Shown here: piece by piece, positions 35,874 through 51,687 of the stretch
Layout: each line of letters starts with the position of its first letter
How positions within the stretch are numbered: position 1 is the stretch's first letter
Origin: Zantedeschia hybrid cultivar
Lineage: Eukaryota; Streptophyta; Magnoliopsida; Alismatales; Araceae
DNA: 64,000 bases
NCBI GenBank assembly: GCA_030544215.1
Contig: JARZZO010000011.1
Location: 49,225,587 to 49,289,586, forward strand
Direction of reading: 5' to 3'
The notes under the pieces: generated by a model
Told to the model about the DNA's origin: nothing
The model's input: the letters and a program-made list of their open reading frames with translations, nothing else
Databases searched by the model: none
Program-made: the position numbers and the translations under genes

Positions 35874-38267
35874 GTTATGGCCCAGACGACCGAAAAGTAA
35901 AAATATGTAGACCCTCCAAGAGGTGGGGAGAGTTTTCGAATCGTGACATACAAAGAACGCACCGGCAGAGGACTGACCATTTATTTCAACAGCTTGTGCC
36001 GGTTTCCGTGAAAATTCAGCGTCCGTCTGGGTCAACAACTAAACATCGTTTCAAAACAGTGTACTCGGCGTCGGTGGACTTGGAAATGTCTCCGACGACC
36101 TACGTACATACAGATGCGATTTCCCGTTTCTTTCCGTAACAAAATTTTCGATCATCAATTGAAAAAAGGGGGAAGGGGTTGGGGAACACGTTTCCACGTC
36201 CTTTCAGGGGAGGAGAGGCCTTCTCCTAACTAGGCTCCTGGCTTTCTTAGTTAGTATGGATGGTTTTTTTTTGTGATTTTACATATATATATATATATAT
36301 ATATAAAACATATCGTATTCATATTGTTTTCACTATCTGTGAATATGTTGTGGTTGTCCTCCTTTCAAAATAACATGAACTTTAAGTAAATCTGTTAAAA
36401 AGATTCTGTAAATCTTAATAACATTAAGAATGCATATGTAAAATTCTAATCAATTTAAGAATATATATACAGAATATCAATAAATTGAAAAATATGTATG
36501 TAAAATGTCAAGTTTGATTCTTCATAGGAATATAACTGCCACTTATTGTTTGAGATTTTAAGAGTATTACAAATAATATGTGAAAGTTGGAAATATAGAT
36601 ATAAATATGATATATTTCAGAAGTACACTTTAAATTAGCCTGCTGCACAAAATTTGTCCAAAGTTCCCATGGATTAACTACACTTCAAATGAGGCTGCTG
36701 CGTAGAATTAGGGTCTAAATTTTGTAATTTTACTTTGTCAGTTACGGAAGATACGTGTCACGCGTAAAATATTTTACAAATTATTTATTAATATTTTATG
36801 TGCAAACAATATTAAGAGTTGTCTATGAATCACTTATTTTTAAGTAAAAAAATAAAGTATATCTCATAGAAGAAACTAGTTAACCATTTATCTCTCCACG
36901 TTAACAGGAAGCTAGCAGCACTCCTGTCTGTCTGCCTTTGTAAGACGTCCTATTTTAAAAGTAATTAGGTACTGTTTGGAAGAGAAGATTATAAGTGACT
37001 TCAAGTAAGAGGGAGAATAAAAAGGGGACAACTATATTTGCTACATTTTTTCATCAAAATTAATATAAAATCATCTATCCTCCCCTCACAATTTAGAAAG
37101 AGATAAAAAAGAAAGAAGAGAGAAAAATGTTAACAAAAAGAAATTTTTTTAAAAAAATTGGTTGATTGTAATTATTAATTCGAGACTTATTAATCTAAAA
37201 TCAAGACATCACAAAAACTTTTTCTTCTCATCCAAATTTTCAAAAGCCACCTTTGTCTCTAGTCTATACTCCGTCAAGATCTTCTCTCACCTCATGCTGC
37301 CCCGCAAACAGGTCCCAAATCGTCCGTTGCTGATGGTGTTGGTATATTTTTCAAAGTTTTCTGTTGCTAACAGACTAACAGTATTGTGACGGGAAACTGT
37401 GCCAAGACTCCACGTCCAAAAAGATCCACCGTGCCGAGGCTTCTGCAGTTTTAAAATATCACGGTTGTATCCTCTTCCAGAAGATTAAAGGACCGCCACT
37501 AGAGTAGGATCCAAAAACATCTTAATGAAGTCCAACTTATAATCTAAATCGTTAAATCTTTTATAAAATATGAAAATTATATAAGTAGAAAAATACTTTA
37601 TTCTAATATTTATAAATTATAAAGAGGCCAGGTACCAGATATCATATTATCTAGATAGTAGGCCATGCATAAAAAATATCTATTTGTGCATTTGATTTTT
37701 CATTTCATACATACATATATATATAAATAGGTTGCACTGTTCTTATTTTGCTCACCTAACCTAAAAATGCCTTAAATGAATTTTAATTTCGAGTTCAAAG
37801 CCGTTAAATCCTAATTGTTTCTTATTTTTGTCTTTTTATGTCCCTGCATTAATGGTATATAAGGAGAATATTCTTTATTTGCTTCCTTTTCCAAGCTTCT
37901 TCTGACTATAATGTTTTATTTTTAAACATTAGTAGATCGTAAGAAATCCTTAGGAAATATAAAAAAGATAGGGACAAGAATGTAAACTTTGCAAAGATTA
38001 TAGGGACCTATGGGTTATTTGTTTTGACATAAAACAACGTGATTTGAAATAATTATTTTATTTCATGATATTTTCGATTGTTTGGAATGATTTAAAATAA
38101 TGTAAAACAAAATCTTGTCTAAATCTTGTTGGTTCATTGACAGTACAACTCCTTTGTTTTGATTTACACTGGAAATTCACTGTAAGCCGAAACAAAAAAA
38201 TTAAAATATTTTTCTTATTTTGTTTTATAAATAAGTAAATAAATATTCTTTTATTTTAAAATAAAAG
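35874..38267. other. Non-coding stretch with a diverged paralogue of the segmental duplication
   Basis: Three blocks resemble copies 1 and 2 in the same order. They are about 36010-36130 (the block ending ACGTACATACA), about 36690-36720 (GGCTGCTGCGTAGAATTAG), and about 37445-37515 (ATCCTCTTCCAGAAGATTAAAGGACCGCCACTAGAG). The ATT-rich element is absent. An (AT)n tract is at 36282-36304. No gene is seen. Confidence 0.5.
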
Positions 38268-38624
38268 AATATTTTAAATCGCGACGGGCAAGAAACGCAC
38301 GACATAGACCATCAGACGGTCAGACCACGTGTCTAAATCGACGGCTTACGCTGGTTTCCCAAGAAAGTTCCAACGCCTTTCTCGGTAGACCATAAATCAT
38401 ACTTTTCAAAACTGGTAGACTCGGTGTGGACTTTAAAATGTCACCATCCAACCACGTACATACATATAGATACTTTTCCAGGTTGCGCGTGAGGAGCGGC
38501 CAGCTACTGCTAGGCTTCTAGCCTTTTCGTGGTTGGCATGGAATCACAGCTCTTAAAACTGGGCTGCCGTATAAAATTAGAATTCTAGATAAAAAAAAGG
38601 TTATATATTTATACTATCTATGCT

Positions 38625-39055
38625 CAGTGGCGGACTCAGTCCATTTCAGTAGGGTCCCAAGACTTCACTGAAATTTTAAATTTTTTTTAGAAGAGTTTTA
38701 ATTTAATAAGATAAATTTTAAATTAAAGTATAAGATGACTCCACTGAATTTTTTAGATGACCCACAAGATCCCAATCTCACTCGGATCTCAGTTTCATTG
38801 AATTTTTTACATAGTATTATGACTTATATTTATCTTTTAATAAAAAATTCGTTGAGTGCATTTGAAAGAAAAAATTCTTCGTAATGAAGTGTATCATTTT
38901 TATTGAAGTATATCATTTTTATAATGATTAAAATATATTTATATTTATTTATTTTTAAATTTCTTTTATAACCAAAATAAAATATGAATAAATTTAATAA
39001 TGATCCGAGTGACCCTGAGTGACCCCAATGAACAAAGTTTCTGCATCCGCCACTG
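38625..39055. mobile_element. hAT-type non-autonomous element (431 bp)
   Basis: The terminal inverted repeats are CAGTGGCGGA and TCCGCCACTG. The 8-bp target duplication TCTATGCT lies at 38617-38624 and 39056-39063. The paralogous copy at 44729-44736 has a single TCTATGCT with no insertion. There is no transposase frame. Confidence 0.95.
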
Positions 39056-39357
39056 TCTATGCTATATATATGAAATAAATTTTTTTGATATCGCTTGTCT
39101 ACATTAGAAAATTCTATTTTCCGCTTAAATTATCTCTCCTCTTTTTTCATTATCTATTAATATCTCTACCCCTTATTAATTCTCTCTCATTATTTTTTCT
39201 CTTTCCCCACTCTCTCTCTCTCATTAATTCTCTCTATCTCCTCTCTCCTTCTCGTTAATTCTCCCTCTCCCCGTCTATCATTAATTCTCTTTCTCTCTCA
39301 TGATCTCTCTCCCTCCCTCTCTCTCTCTCTCTTTCTCGACCCTCTCTTTACCACAAA

Positions 39358-40211
39358 AATTATTTATATATAATAATAATAATCTAATAACTTCTTATAT
39401 ACTATATATATAATCAATCTCTTTTTTATATTATTATTACTATTGTTATTATTATACTATCATCTTTATCATCGCTCTTTCTCCTCTTTTACATTTTTCT
39501 CTCTTTATTAATATTTCTATCTCTTTTTTTTTTTCCCCTATTATTATTGTTGTTGTTGCTGTTATTAAAATCTTCTAGGATAATAATAATTAATTTAATA
39601 TTATTATTATTGTTGTTCTTGATATTGTTATTGTTGTTGAGATAGTCTAATGCAATAATAATAACTAATTTTGATATTATTACTATATTAAAAAAATAAT
39701 ATTAAAATGATGGTATCATAGGATAATAATAACTAATTTTGATATTATTATTATTAAAAAAATAATATTAAAATGATTGACTCATGAGATAATAATAATT
39801 AACTTTGATATTATTATTATTATCTTGTTTTACATTTTTATCTCTCCCTATTAATATTTCCATGTCTTATTTTTTTTGTCTCCTATTATTATTATTATTT
39901 TTGTTGTTGCAATGTCTTGGAAATAATAATAACTAGTTTTAACACTATTATATTATTATTAGATAGTTTTATGAGATAATAATAACTCATTTTAATATTA
40001 ATAATAATAATAAAATCAATATCACCATGATAGTCTCATAGAATAATAATAACTAATTTTAATATTATCATTATTATTATTATATCTCTTTCTCCTCTTT
40101 CACATTTTCTCTCTCCCTATTAAAATTTATATCTCTTATTTTTCTATCCTCTATTATTATTGTTGTTGTTGTTATTGTGCAATCTCCTAGCATAGTAATA
40201 ACTAATTTTGA

Positions 40212-40247
<36 letters not shown>

Positions 40248-40566
40248 GGTAGTCTCATTAGATAATAGAAACTATTATTATCTAAGATAGTGGAAAGTAT
40301 TATCATATTATTTTTTTGAATGTACTGTTATTTTCTTATTAGGATAGTCGCATGATAATAACTAATTTTGATATTATTATTATTTTTAAAATATTATTAT
40401 TATTATTATTATTTTAATCTAAGATGGTGGAAAGTATTATATCATTATTATTATTGGGATAGTCTTATAGAATAATTATACTAATTTTATATTATTATTA
40501 TTCTTATTAAAATTAATATGGAAATGATAGTCACATGAAATAAAAATAACTAATTTCGATATTATT

Positions 40567-40601
<35 letters not shown>

Positions 40602-40650
40602 TCTTTCGCACTTTCACATTTTCTTTCTCCTTATTAATATTTCTATCTCC

Positions 40651-40687
<37 letters not shown>

Positions 40688-41370
40688 TGTTATTGTACTT
40701 ATTGTTGTTACTTCTAATACTGCAATCTCTTTGGATAATAATAACTAATTTTGATATTATTATTATTAGGACAATCTCATGAGATAATAATAACTAATTT
40801 TGACACTATTATTGTTTTTTAAAAGTACTTTATTATTATATTATCTTTATTATATTATTATTATTATTATCTATCTTTCTCCTCTTTCATATTTTTTCCT
40901 CTTCTATTAATATTTATATCTCCTATTTTTTCTCCTATTATATTATCATTATTGTTGTTGTTGTTGTTGTTCCTATAATCTCTTAGGATAATAATAATTA
41001 ATTTTAATGTTATATTATTATTATTGAGGTAGTGTCATGAGATAATAATAACTAATTTTGATATTATTATTTTTATAAAAAAGTACTACTAATTTTGTTA
41101 TTGTTATTATTATTATTATTATTATTAACGAGACCAGTCTCTGTCTCAGTTTTCTCATTTATATTATTATTATTATTGTTGTTGGTGTTAACTCATTTTT
41201 TTCACTCATATTATTATTGTTATTATTGTTGTTGTTGCTATTGTTGTCGTTGTTGTTAATATTAGGACAGTCTATTAGGATAATAATATTTATTATTATT
41301 ATTGAGATAGTCTAATAAGATAATAATAACTAATTTCATTATTAACGAGACCAATCTCTCTCTCATTTTT
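39358..41370. repeat. ATT-rich modular array, copy 1
   Basis: Runs of ATT/TTA alternate with a recurring module AATAATAACTAATTTTGAT and with TCTCATG/GGATA joints and TCTCTCTCC stretches. A dozen or more modules are seen. Confidence 0.8.
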
Positions 41371-41654
41371 CTCTCAATCCATGTTTCAACTTTCAATACA
41401 CTTTTTAGTTTACTGTCTTAATTCATATTTCTATTAGATACAATAGTTATGAACTTTTAGTATTCACAACTAGTCTAATATTCATAGAAAAATATTAGTA
41501 TTTCTGAACATATATTTTTATGTAATTATTTTATTCATTCCTTCACAAAGAGTAAAAAATTAACTTCACTTATATTAATTATAATTATTTTATTCAAATC
41601 TATTAATTTTCCGTGCATCGCACAGGATTGCAACTAGTATATAGCATCTAGTAT

Positions 41655-41673
41655 ATATATATATATATATATA
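41655..41673. repeat. (TA)n after Helitron-like element, short allele
   Basis: About ten TA dinucleotides. The same place in copy 2 has over sixty. Confidence 0.85.
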
Positions 41674-42254
41674 AGCATAGGGAAACTAAAAAGACTTGAA
41701 CCATATAGCTAACATACACTAATAACCTGCAGCAAAAAGAATAAACTAAATTCCATCCTTAAAATCTCAACGTCATATCCTCCTCTGGAAGATTAAAAGA
41801 CTGCCACCAGAGGAATATCACAAACATGTATAATTATCTTGTCGCATCTACATATATATGTATATTAGATGTATTCCGTCAAGAATTAATCTTTTTTTGT
41901 TAAAAGGATAATTTTTTTAAAATATTTAAACAAGCCTTTTAAGATTGATCTCAGCTTAGGATTTTAACTTTTACTATCAGATCTTTGATGATTACCCAAA
42001 GTTATTTAATCAGGTATGTATCTAACATTAATCTCTAAAAATATTTAAAAAAATAAAAAATTTGTCAGATTAATCTTTATGGTTGATCTCATCCCCTAAG
42101 ATTCGATTCCCAAACAATGACGTATTTGATTGCACGACTATAGTTAAGCTTTTCGATTCAACCGTGATAATTAAATCCAAAAAAGTAGAAAACCGCTTAG
42201 AGGGGGATACTCAAATATTTTAAATTTTTTGACGATTTTTATTTGTTTTCTTAA

Positions 42255-42395
42255 AATAGGATGGATGGATTTTCGGAGGGAGGCGCATCTTAGATGCTCC
42301 CGAGAGCACATTATATCCACCACTGCTATGTACAAACTTCCACCCTATGGGACATCTAACTTACAAGCGTCCCTCCCTCCTCCCAAAAATTTACT
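42255..42395. repeat. Imperfect foldback, copy 1
   Basis: TTTTCGGAGGGAGG on the left and CCTCCCTCCTCCC on the right face each other, with a shorter inner GCATCTTAGATGC palindrome. It recurs in copy 2 at about 48130-48265. Confidence 0.5.
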
Positions 42396-42484
42396 ATTTC
42401 TATGTTTAAAAAAATAAAAATTACTAATAATTTTTAAGTATTCAAATAGGTCTCTTAGAGTTGCTCTCATCTTTGGAGCTTTAA

Positions 42485-43997
42485 TTTTTACCACAACCAC
42501 TTTTCAATTTTAATTGCCGACACAACAATCTTAGTAAGTACATATTTAGAAATATGAAACACTATCTTCTTGCATCGACAATCCATCATGGCATAATAAT
42601 GTTCGAACCAATCCATCTCTAGAATAACATCAAAATCAGTTATATCTAGGAAGTAGAGATTAGTTGACATGCATCTATTCTGAATCACCACATTTACATC
42701 ATGTATGATTTGAGAAGTACTGCCCTCACCCATAGGAGTATAAATAGGTAGAGACTCCACATCATAAATAGGATAAAGCTTATGTACAACAATAGCAAAT
42801 CTTCTAGATATAAAAGAATATGTAGCACCCGGATCAAATAAAACACGAGCATATCAATCTGCAACTAAGATTGTACCTTCTGTTGTGGCTCTAGAATTTT
42901 CCACATCATCTATGGTGAGATTATCAACTCTAGTTGGAACCCTTGGCCCATCAGTTCTCATTGGCTTTAGACAATTCTTCATCATATGGTCTGTAGTACC
43001 ACAACGGAATCACTTACTCGACATCTTCCTGCAAAGCCCATCATGTTTGCCGCCATAATAACTACATATCGGAAGATCCCTTCGTGGAGTAGCTAGAATA
43101 GGTGGTGGTGCTCCAGGAGCAATCTTAAACTACTGCCTCTGATCTCTTTGGAATCTCCATGACTGCTCATTTCCGTGTTGATGCCCCCTCTAATTTATTT
43201 GCATAGCTTTAATGTTGCCTTCTGCAATGTAAGCAACATAATAGGCAGCTACAATAGTCTCATGATCAAACAAAGACACATGATCTCGAATAGAACTTCG
43301 AAACTCGCGAACGAACTTCTTGGTACTTCTCTTCTCATCTGTGCATAAGTGGGATGCATATTTGACTAACTCAGTAAAGCATGCCTCATATTGTGCCACT
43401 ATCATCAAACCTTACTGCAGATTCATAAATGTCAACTCCATCTAATCTTGCACATACTCAGGAAAGAACTTTGCCCTATACACCTTGACAAAATCTTCCC
43501 ATCCAATATCAGCTTGTCCTGCAAATAATGTCCTCTTGGTTGTCTATCGCCACTCATCTGCTCGCTTTTGGAGTATGAATGTACCAGAGACAATCTTGTC
43601 TTCATCATCACACTGAATGACATCATGGATTTTCTCTATTTTTCTGATCCACTTCTCGGCTGCCTTAGGTCGACTCTCCCCCTTAAAGGACGGTAGATTC
43701 ATGCAGTGGAATTTCTCCGTCAAAGTAGCTCCCACCAATCTGTCTGAATTCTCTAGTTGGGCTGCAACCACCCCCTACAATTGCTCCTACATCCGAGTTT
43801 GCATCTGAGCCTGGATCTTGGCCTGGGCCCGTATGGCCTGTGCCAAACTTTGAAAAGTCTGTAGGAAATTTCTGTATCCTCCAATTGCTACAGCCAATGG
43901 GCCTCCCCCTCCAGATCCCTGGGCCTCCCTATGTCCATCCAAGGGATTCATTCTAGTTGATCGCTTGTTATTTCGCCTCAACTCTCTTCCTGTCATC
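42485..43997 (-). pseudogene. Gypsy gag-protease remnant
   Basis: The minus strand gives a gag start at 43997 (MTGRELRRNNK), then a gag core (43771-43544, 43408-43190), with stops and shifts between them. Near 43070-42985 is a zinc knuckle region (CFRCG-type, its first Cys altered by a stop). A protease active site, VLFDPGATYSFIS, is near 42845-42805. DFDVILEMDW is in the open frame 42760-42488. Pol beyond the protease is missing. Gag-protease order and motifs are those of chromovirus-like Gypsy elements (inference). Confidence 0.85.
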
Positions 43998-44141
43998 TAT
44001 CTACAACACCTAGAAAAACAAACATTTCTAAGCACACATCGAAACTAAATACGGACCATTTATTTGAAGTAACTTTTCATGCAAAGATCTTGGGGTATAA
44101 TCTTTGAATGATAAGTGAAACATAATAGAATCCCAATCAGG

Positions 44142-44154
44142 CTCTGATACCATA
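44142..44154 (-). other. Primer binding site of the Gypsy remnant
   Basis: GGCTCTGATACCA on +, that is TGGTATCAGAGCC on the minus strand, matching initiator tRNA-Met. It lies about 150 bp upstream of the gag start. Confidence 0.85.
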
Positions 44155-44157
44155 ATA

Positions 44158-44384
44158 TGTCATGTCCCAGCCTAGTCATTCATAATGTACAAGATAATTA
44201 CAGGAGTGACCAAAACATAATAGGGAGAAAAGACTCCTCAAAATAGATAATTGAGAAGATACTATATTTCAAATGAAAGCATAGTATAAAAATTTGTAAA
44301 GAAACAACCTCCTAATGTAAAATCCTTGTACATGAGCACAGATGACCTTCGCAACATGGCAACATATCTTAACGCGGGGGAAGT
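44158..44384 (-). repeat. Truncated 5' LTR of the Gypsy remnant
   Basis: Directly beyond the primer site the + strand reads TGTCATGTCCCAGCC, as expected for an LTR end. It stops at the start of segmental copy 2 at 44385, leaving about 227 bp. Confidence 0.6.
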
Positions 44385-44728
44385 TTTTAAATCGTGACGG
44401 GCAAGAAACGCACGACATAGACCATCAGACGGTCAGACCACGTATCTAAATCGACGGCTTACGCTGGTTTCCCAAGAAAGTTCCAACGCCTTTCTCGGTG
44501 GACAGTAAATCATACTTTTCAAAACTGGTGTACTCGGTGTGGACTTTAAAATGTCACCATCCAACCACGTAATATACATAGATACTTTTCTAGGTTGCAC
44601 GTGAGGTGCGGCCAGCGACTGCTAGGCTTCTAGCCTTTTCGTGGTTGTCATGCAATCACCGCTCTTAAAACGGGGCTGCCGTATAAAGTTAGAATTCAAG
44701 ATTAAAAAAAAGTTATATATTTATGATA

Positions 44729-47491
<2,763 letters not shown>

Positions 47492-48129
47492 CATAGGGAA
47501 ACTGAAAAGACTTGAACCATATAGCACAGCGCCCATGCTTCTCTAGTTTTACGTATCTCTAACATACACTAATAACCTGCAGCAGAAAGAGAAACTAAAT
47601 TACATCCTTAAAATCTCAACGTCATATCCTCCTCTGGAAGATTAAAGGACTGCCACCAGAGGAATATTACAAACATGGATAATTGTCTTGTCCTGCATCT
47701 ATATATATATATATATATATTAGATGTATTTCCTCAAGAATTAATCTTTTTCTGTTAAAAGGATAAATTTTTTAAAATATTTAAATAATTAAGCCTTTTA
47801 GGATTGATCTCAGCCTCGGAGTTTTAATTTTTACTATATGATCTTTGATGATTAGCCAAAGTTATTCGATGAGGTATGTATCTAACATTAATATCTAAAA
47901 ATACTAAAAAAAATCAAAAAATAAAAAATTTGTCAGATTAGTCTTTATGGTTTATCTCATCCCCTAAGATTTTAATTTTGATTCTCAAACAATGACGTAT
48001 TTGATTGCACAACTATAGTTAAGCTTTTCGATCCAACAGTGATAATTAAATCCAAAGAAATAGAAAACCACCTAGAGCGGGATACTCAAATATTTTAAAT
48101 TTTTTGACGATTTTTATTTGTTTTCTTGA

Positions 48130-48265
48130 AATCGAGTGGGTGGATTTTCGGAGGGAGGCGCATCTTAGATGCGCTCCAGAGCACATTATATCCACCACTG
48201 CAATGTACAAACTTCCACCCACTGGTACATCTAACTTACATGCATCCCTCCCTCCTCCCGAAAAG
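48130..48265. repeat. Imperfect foldback, copy 2
   Basis: AGTGGGTGG pairs with CCACCCACT, TTTTCGG..AGGGAGG with CCTCCCTCCTCCCGAAAA, and an inner GCGCATCTTAGATGCGC palindrome is present. There is no open frame of note. Confidence 0.5.
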
Positions 48266-48417
48266 TTACTATCTCTATGTTTAAGAAAATAAAAATTACT
48301 AATATTTTTTAAATATTCAAATAGGTCTCTTAGAGTTGTTCTCATCTTTAGAGCTTTAATTTTTACCACAACCACTTCTCAGTTTTAATTGCCGACACAA
48401 CAATCTTAGTAAGTGCA

Positions 48418-48980
48418 TGTAACGACCCGCCATCCTATAATCGGGAATCCGATTACTATATGGATACTGAATCATTAAAATTTGAAGTTAAACCAAGATC
48501 TCGATAAGTCTGAAAAATAAATGATAAACTAAACTAAACATCCCATACCACATCGAATTGTAAAGGAAGTGCATGAATTAAAAATTATTACAATTCGGCT
48601 CGACTCAGCAAATAATTACATAATCTAACTGAAAAGAAATAATTAAGCGTACATGCCTTAAAGGAAAATAACAACTACATCGGGGCATACTTCGGAACAA
48701 TGGCTGCTGGCACGCAACTCGAGACGAAACCCTCCACAGTACGCCTGCCTGGAATCCTCACCTGAAAACTGCAGGGGTGAGTCTTATCGAAATGGACTCA
48801 GTAGGGATCCTTCGATCCCCACCACCCACTCACACCCACAAGTGCAATAACACAAATATAGACAATTAAATAAGTAAAGCAGTAAACACAACGCCTAAAG
48901 ATTCCCAAACTCCGATATAAAACATATGCATTTGTAAATGCAACATACACAACTTTAAAACCACTCCACCACAAAGTCCA
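48418..48980 (-). repeat. Gypsy LTR G3, end part
   Basis: On + it starts TGTAACGACCCGCC, the inverted end of the G-type LTR, and is collinear with the last ~560 bp of G1 and G2. It is cut by Copia element F at 48981; the rest should lie beyond F, outside the window. Confidence 0.85.
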
Positions 48981-50084
48981 TGTTGGTTATCTTTGTTTCT
49001 CCGGATCGCAAAACGCAGCGGAAAATAAAATAGAAACCACGATCCGTTCCCGTTTCGAATAACTAAAACAAATAATCGGATTATCGATTCTTACCGTGCG
49101 CGGATTCGAATCCGCGGCCGATCGGTTCCGTTGGTGTAACACTGCAAGCTGCGCAAGTGCCCGGCCTCTAGTGGAATCCACGCGATCTTCCGCGCAGTGG
49201 AAATCCTCATGTTCCTTGCTCGTCGCAGCCCACGAACCCTTCGCTGTGCGCCGCAACGACCGCCGCGACGTGCGGTCAATTTCTTGTCGGACGGGAGTCG
49301 GAGAAGCGGCGAAGCAAACCCGAAGAACAGATCCAGCCTGGGGTGCTAGAGAGAGAGGGGTAGAGAGGAGGGGGCGGCTAGGGTTTTGCAATAGCCTGGC
49401 CTGCTCAGTCCGTTCGTTACATTTTATATTAACCGCGTGATTTTTCATAAAAATCCTCGATTTATATAAAACTCACATATTTATCCATCGCCTTAAGAAT
49501 CATTTGCGTGTGACCCTCTAGGCCCAATAACCAGTCCGGTTAATGGCCCAATAACCAGTCCGGTTAATGGCCCAATAAGCCCAGTGACTTCTCACTAGCT
49601 TGATTAATCAATTAATAACTCAGATTAATTAATTAATCAATCGAATTAATGTCGCACATCGAATTCGATCGGGCCTCCGATCACGTTGGGTGCCAAGCAA
49701 CACCGCGTGAACCCGGAAGGTATTGAGGTTAAGTAACCCACTCTTGGAACCTTTCCGCCGACAGTTACCGCATGAATATAGTCCTTCATTCGTACAATGC
49801 TCTCGAGTCAACTCAAGATATGTTGTACTGTCAAACCCTAATTAGTCGACTCACTTGGATCATATGTTGCTGTATAATATCGGAAAACTCCTTTCCCGAT
49901 ATTATCGTCCACTCTGGCCAGGGACTTCTGCGCATCATTCCTCGAGCATTCTCTCTCTAAGTACCGAGAGTGAATGATTCCTTATTGAGACTCAATTTCC
50001 TTCGACGGTATTCCGCTGTACCCGATGCTTGACTATTTAGAATCCTGTGGTTAGAGATTCATAAACTAAGGTCAAAGCACATAA

Positions 50085-51670
50085 TGTTAGAATTGGGTGG
50101 CCTCAAAGCCAATCATTGTACATTCTAGTTCAGATTATTAATAAAGGCAATTATTTCTTCATTTAATAGTTCTCGCAAACGACTATCATAATGAAGGTCC
50201 ATAGACAAATGTATGGGATATTGAATCATGATGAGATCGTGATAGTGAGATCAATATCCTAAGGCAATTGTCTTAAATAGTTCTCGATCGTAGGATATTT
50301 GAGATGGACATTAAATATCCGATAAGATCGACACAAGTTATGTCTACTCATATGATGAGGGTGAATGATCTCACATTCACTCGTGTGGTGACACTAAGAC
50401 AAACAAGTGGGTGCTCATTAGAGAATGAGTTCACTGAACAGACCCAAATAAGAATTCCTGGATGGTAATTATACCTATTAGTCAACCAGGGAATTCATTT
50501 GTTGCACTAGCACAGTTGGTCCTTTGACCTGAGTCACCAATGATACCTTGTTTGTGGACCGTTGTGTCTTGATTCTCTGACTCGTGGGCTTTAACCATTA
50601 AGTCCACCATAATCGGTCTTTTAGATACAGTGGAAAGCTTGCGAAGGTAATTGAGTGGACAACAAGGGATCACTCACTCTTGGTATAAGACTGTAGAGAG
50701 AATGTCCCATGGATGTGTACACAGAAATCCCTGGCCAGGGTCAAATGAAAGAGATGTCTTTCTAGATATTAACTGTGTACTGGAATCCATCTGAATAATG
50801 CGATAGAGGGTTTGACTATAAAACCATACCCTTGCGTTATCGGGACATTGCATGAGTGAAGGATTATATCTGTGCGGTATCTGCAGACGGAAAGGTTCAA
50901 TTGAAGGGAACAGTATCCCTTATATCTTCTGGGATCATGAGGTAGTGTTTGGTGCTGTTCATGATCAGAAGGCCAAGTGATTTGATCATCAGATGATAAT
51001 TCACTTGTTTATTAAATTAATCATTTAACATGTGATGTTTAAATGTTAATTAATAAATATTAAACTCTAGAAACAGTTCTAAGTTTAATGGGCCTACAAC
51101 CGGACTGATATATGGGCCTAGAGGGTCACACACATAAGAGTTCTCGTCAGATGGTGAGAGATGTTAAATTTCATGCTTATCTGGGTTTTTGTAAAAAGCT
51201 GCAGGATAAACATGAAGATTTAATGGAGAATTATCCAAGGCCAAACTCTTGGATAATCACGATGATTAACTCTTGTGCTTATCCTTATTTCTATATAAGG
51301 AGGGCCAAGGGGGAGTGGTAAAAAGTTGGTTGGACGAATTTTACTCCCCATATTCTCTCTCTCCTCTCTCTCTCTCCTTCTCTCTCTCTTGGAGTGGATC
51401 TGTCTCTCTCCGCGCATGGTGGATTTGAGATCTGGTCGGAGCACTCAAGTCGAGGAGGAAATCGCGTCTGCTGCAGGAACTCGTGTGGATACCTCTAGAG
51501 ATCGTGCGCGTGCGCGATTACCGAGTCGGCATCATCCACGGGAGATTCGAAACCCCACAAAGGTGAAGAACTGTTCTTCCCGCTTAGATTTTAATGTCCG
51601 TTTTACGACCCCAGCAACCGATACAATGGAATCATTTTTATTTCCGCTGCGTTCATGGCGATTCCTTACA
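50085..51670 (+). repeat. 5' LTR of Copia element C
   Basis: Runs from TGTTAGAATTGGG to CGATTCCTTACA. A TATA box CTATATAAGG is at 51291, followed by a CT-rich stretch at 51350-51405 where the transcript would start. Confidence 0.95.
51291..51300 (+). promoter_or_regulatory. TATA box of Copia element C
   Basis: CTATATAAGG in the 5' LTR. The same box is at about 59212 in the 3' LTR. Confidence 0.6.
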
Positions 51671-51671
51671 G

Positions 51672-51687
51672 TGGTATCAGAACCAGG
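51672..51687 (+). other. Primer binding site of element C
   Basis: TGGTATCAGAACCAGG, one base after the LTR. It differs by one base (AAC for AGC) from the site in element B. Confidence 0.92.

Larger units (their letters stand above)
38617..41637 (+). mobile_element. Helitron-like non-autonomous element, copy 1
   Basis: The 5' end is TCTATGCTATATATATG, preceded by A once the hAT insertion is removed. The 3' end has a short hairpin (GTGC-ATC-GCAC, about 41613-41623), about ten bases, then CTAG, followed by T. These are Helitron traits: 5' TC, 3' hairpin plus CTRR, A/T insertion site, no target duplication. The inside is CT-rich, then an ATT-rich array. No Rep/helicase frame is present. Confidence 0.65.
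38268..44384. repeat. Segmental duplication, copy 1 (about 6.1 kb)
   Basis: From AAATCGCGACGGGCAAG onward this aligns with copy 2 (44385-48417) until copy 2 is cut by a Gypsy LTR at 48418. The homology runs across a Helitron-like element, a non-coding block and about 60 bp of Gypsy pol, so the unit is not one element. The simplest reading is a tandem duplication with a period of about 6.11 kb. Confidence 0.75.

Noticed and set aside
42229..42417. 62-codon frame repeated in both segmental copies (also 48104-48292)
   Set aside because: It spans the foldback and has no recognised domain; similarity is explained by the duplication.
49096..49440. 114-codon + strand frame and the overlapping 153-codon minus frame
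   Set aside because: Both lie within the 3' LTR of Copia element F; no conserved domain.
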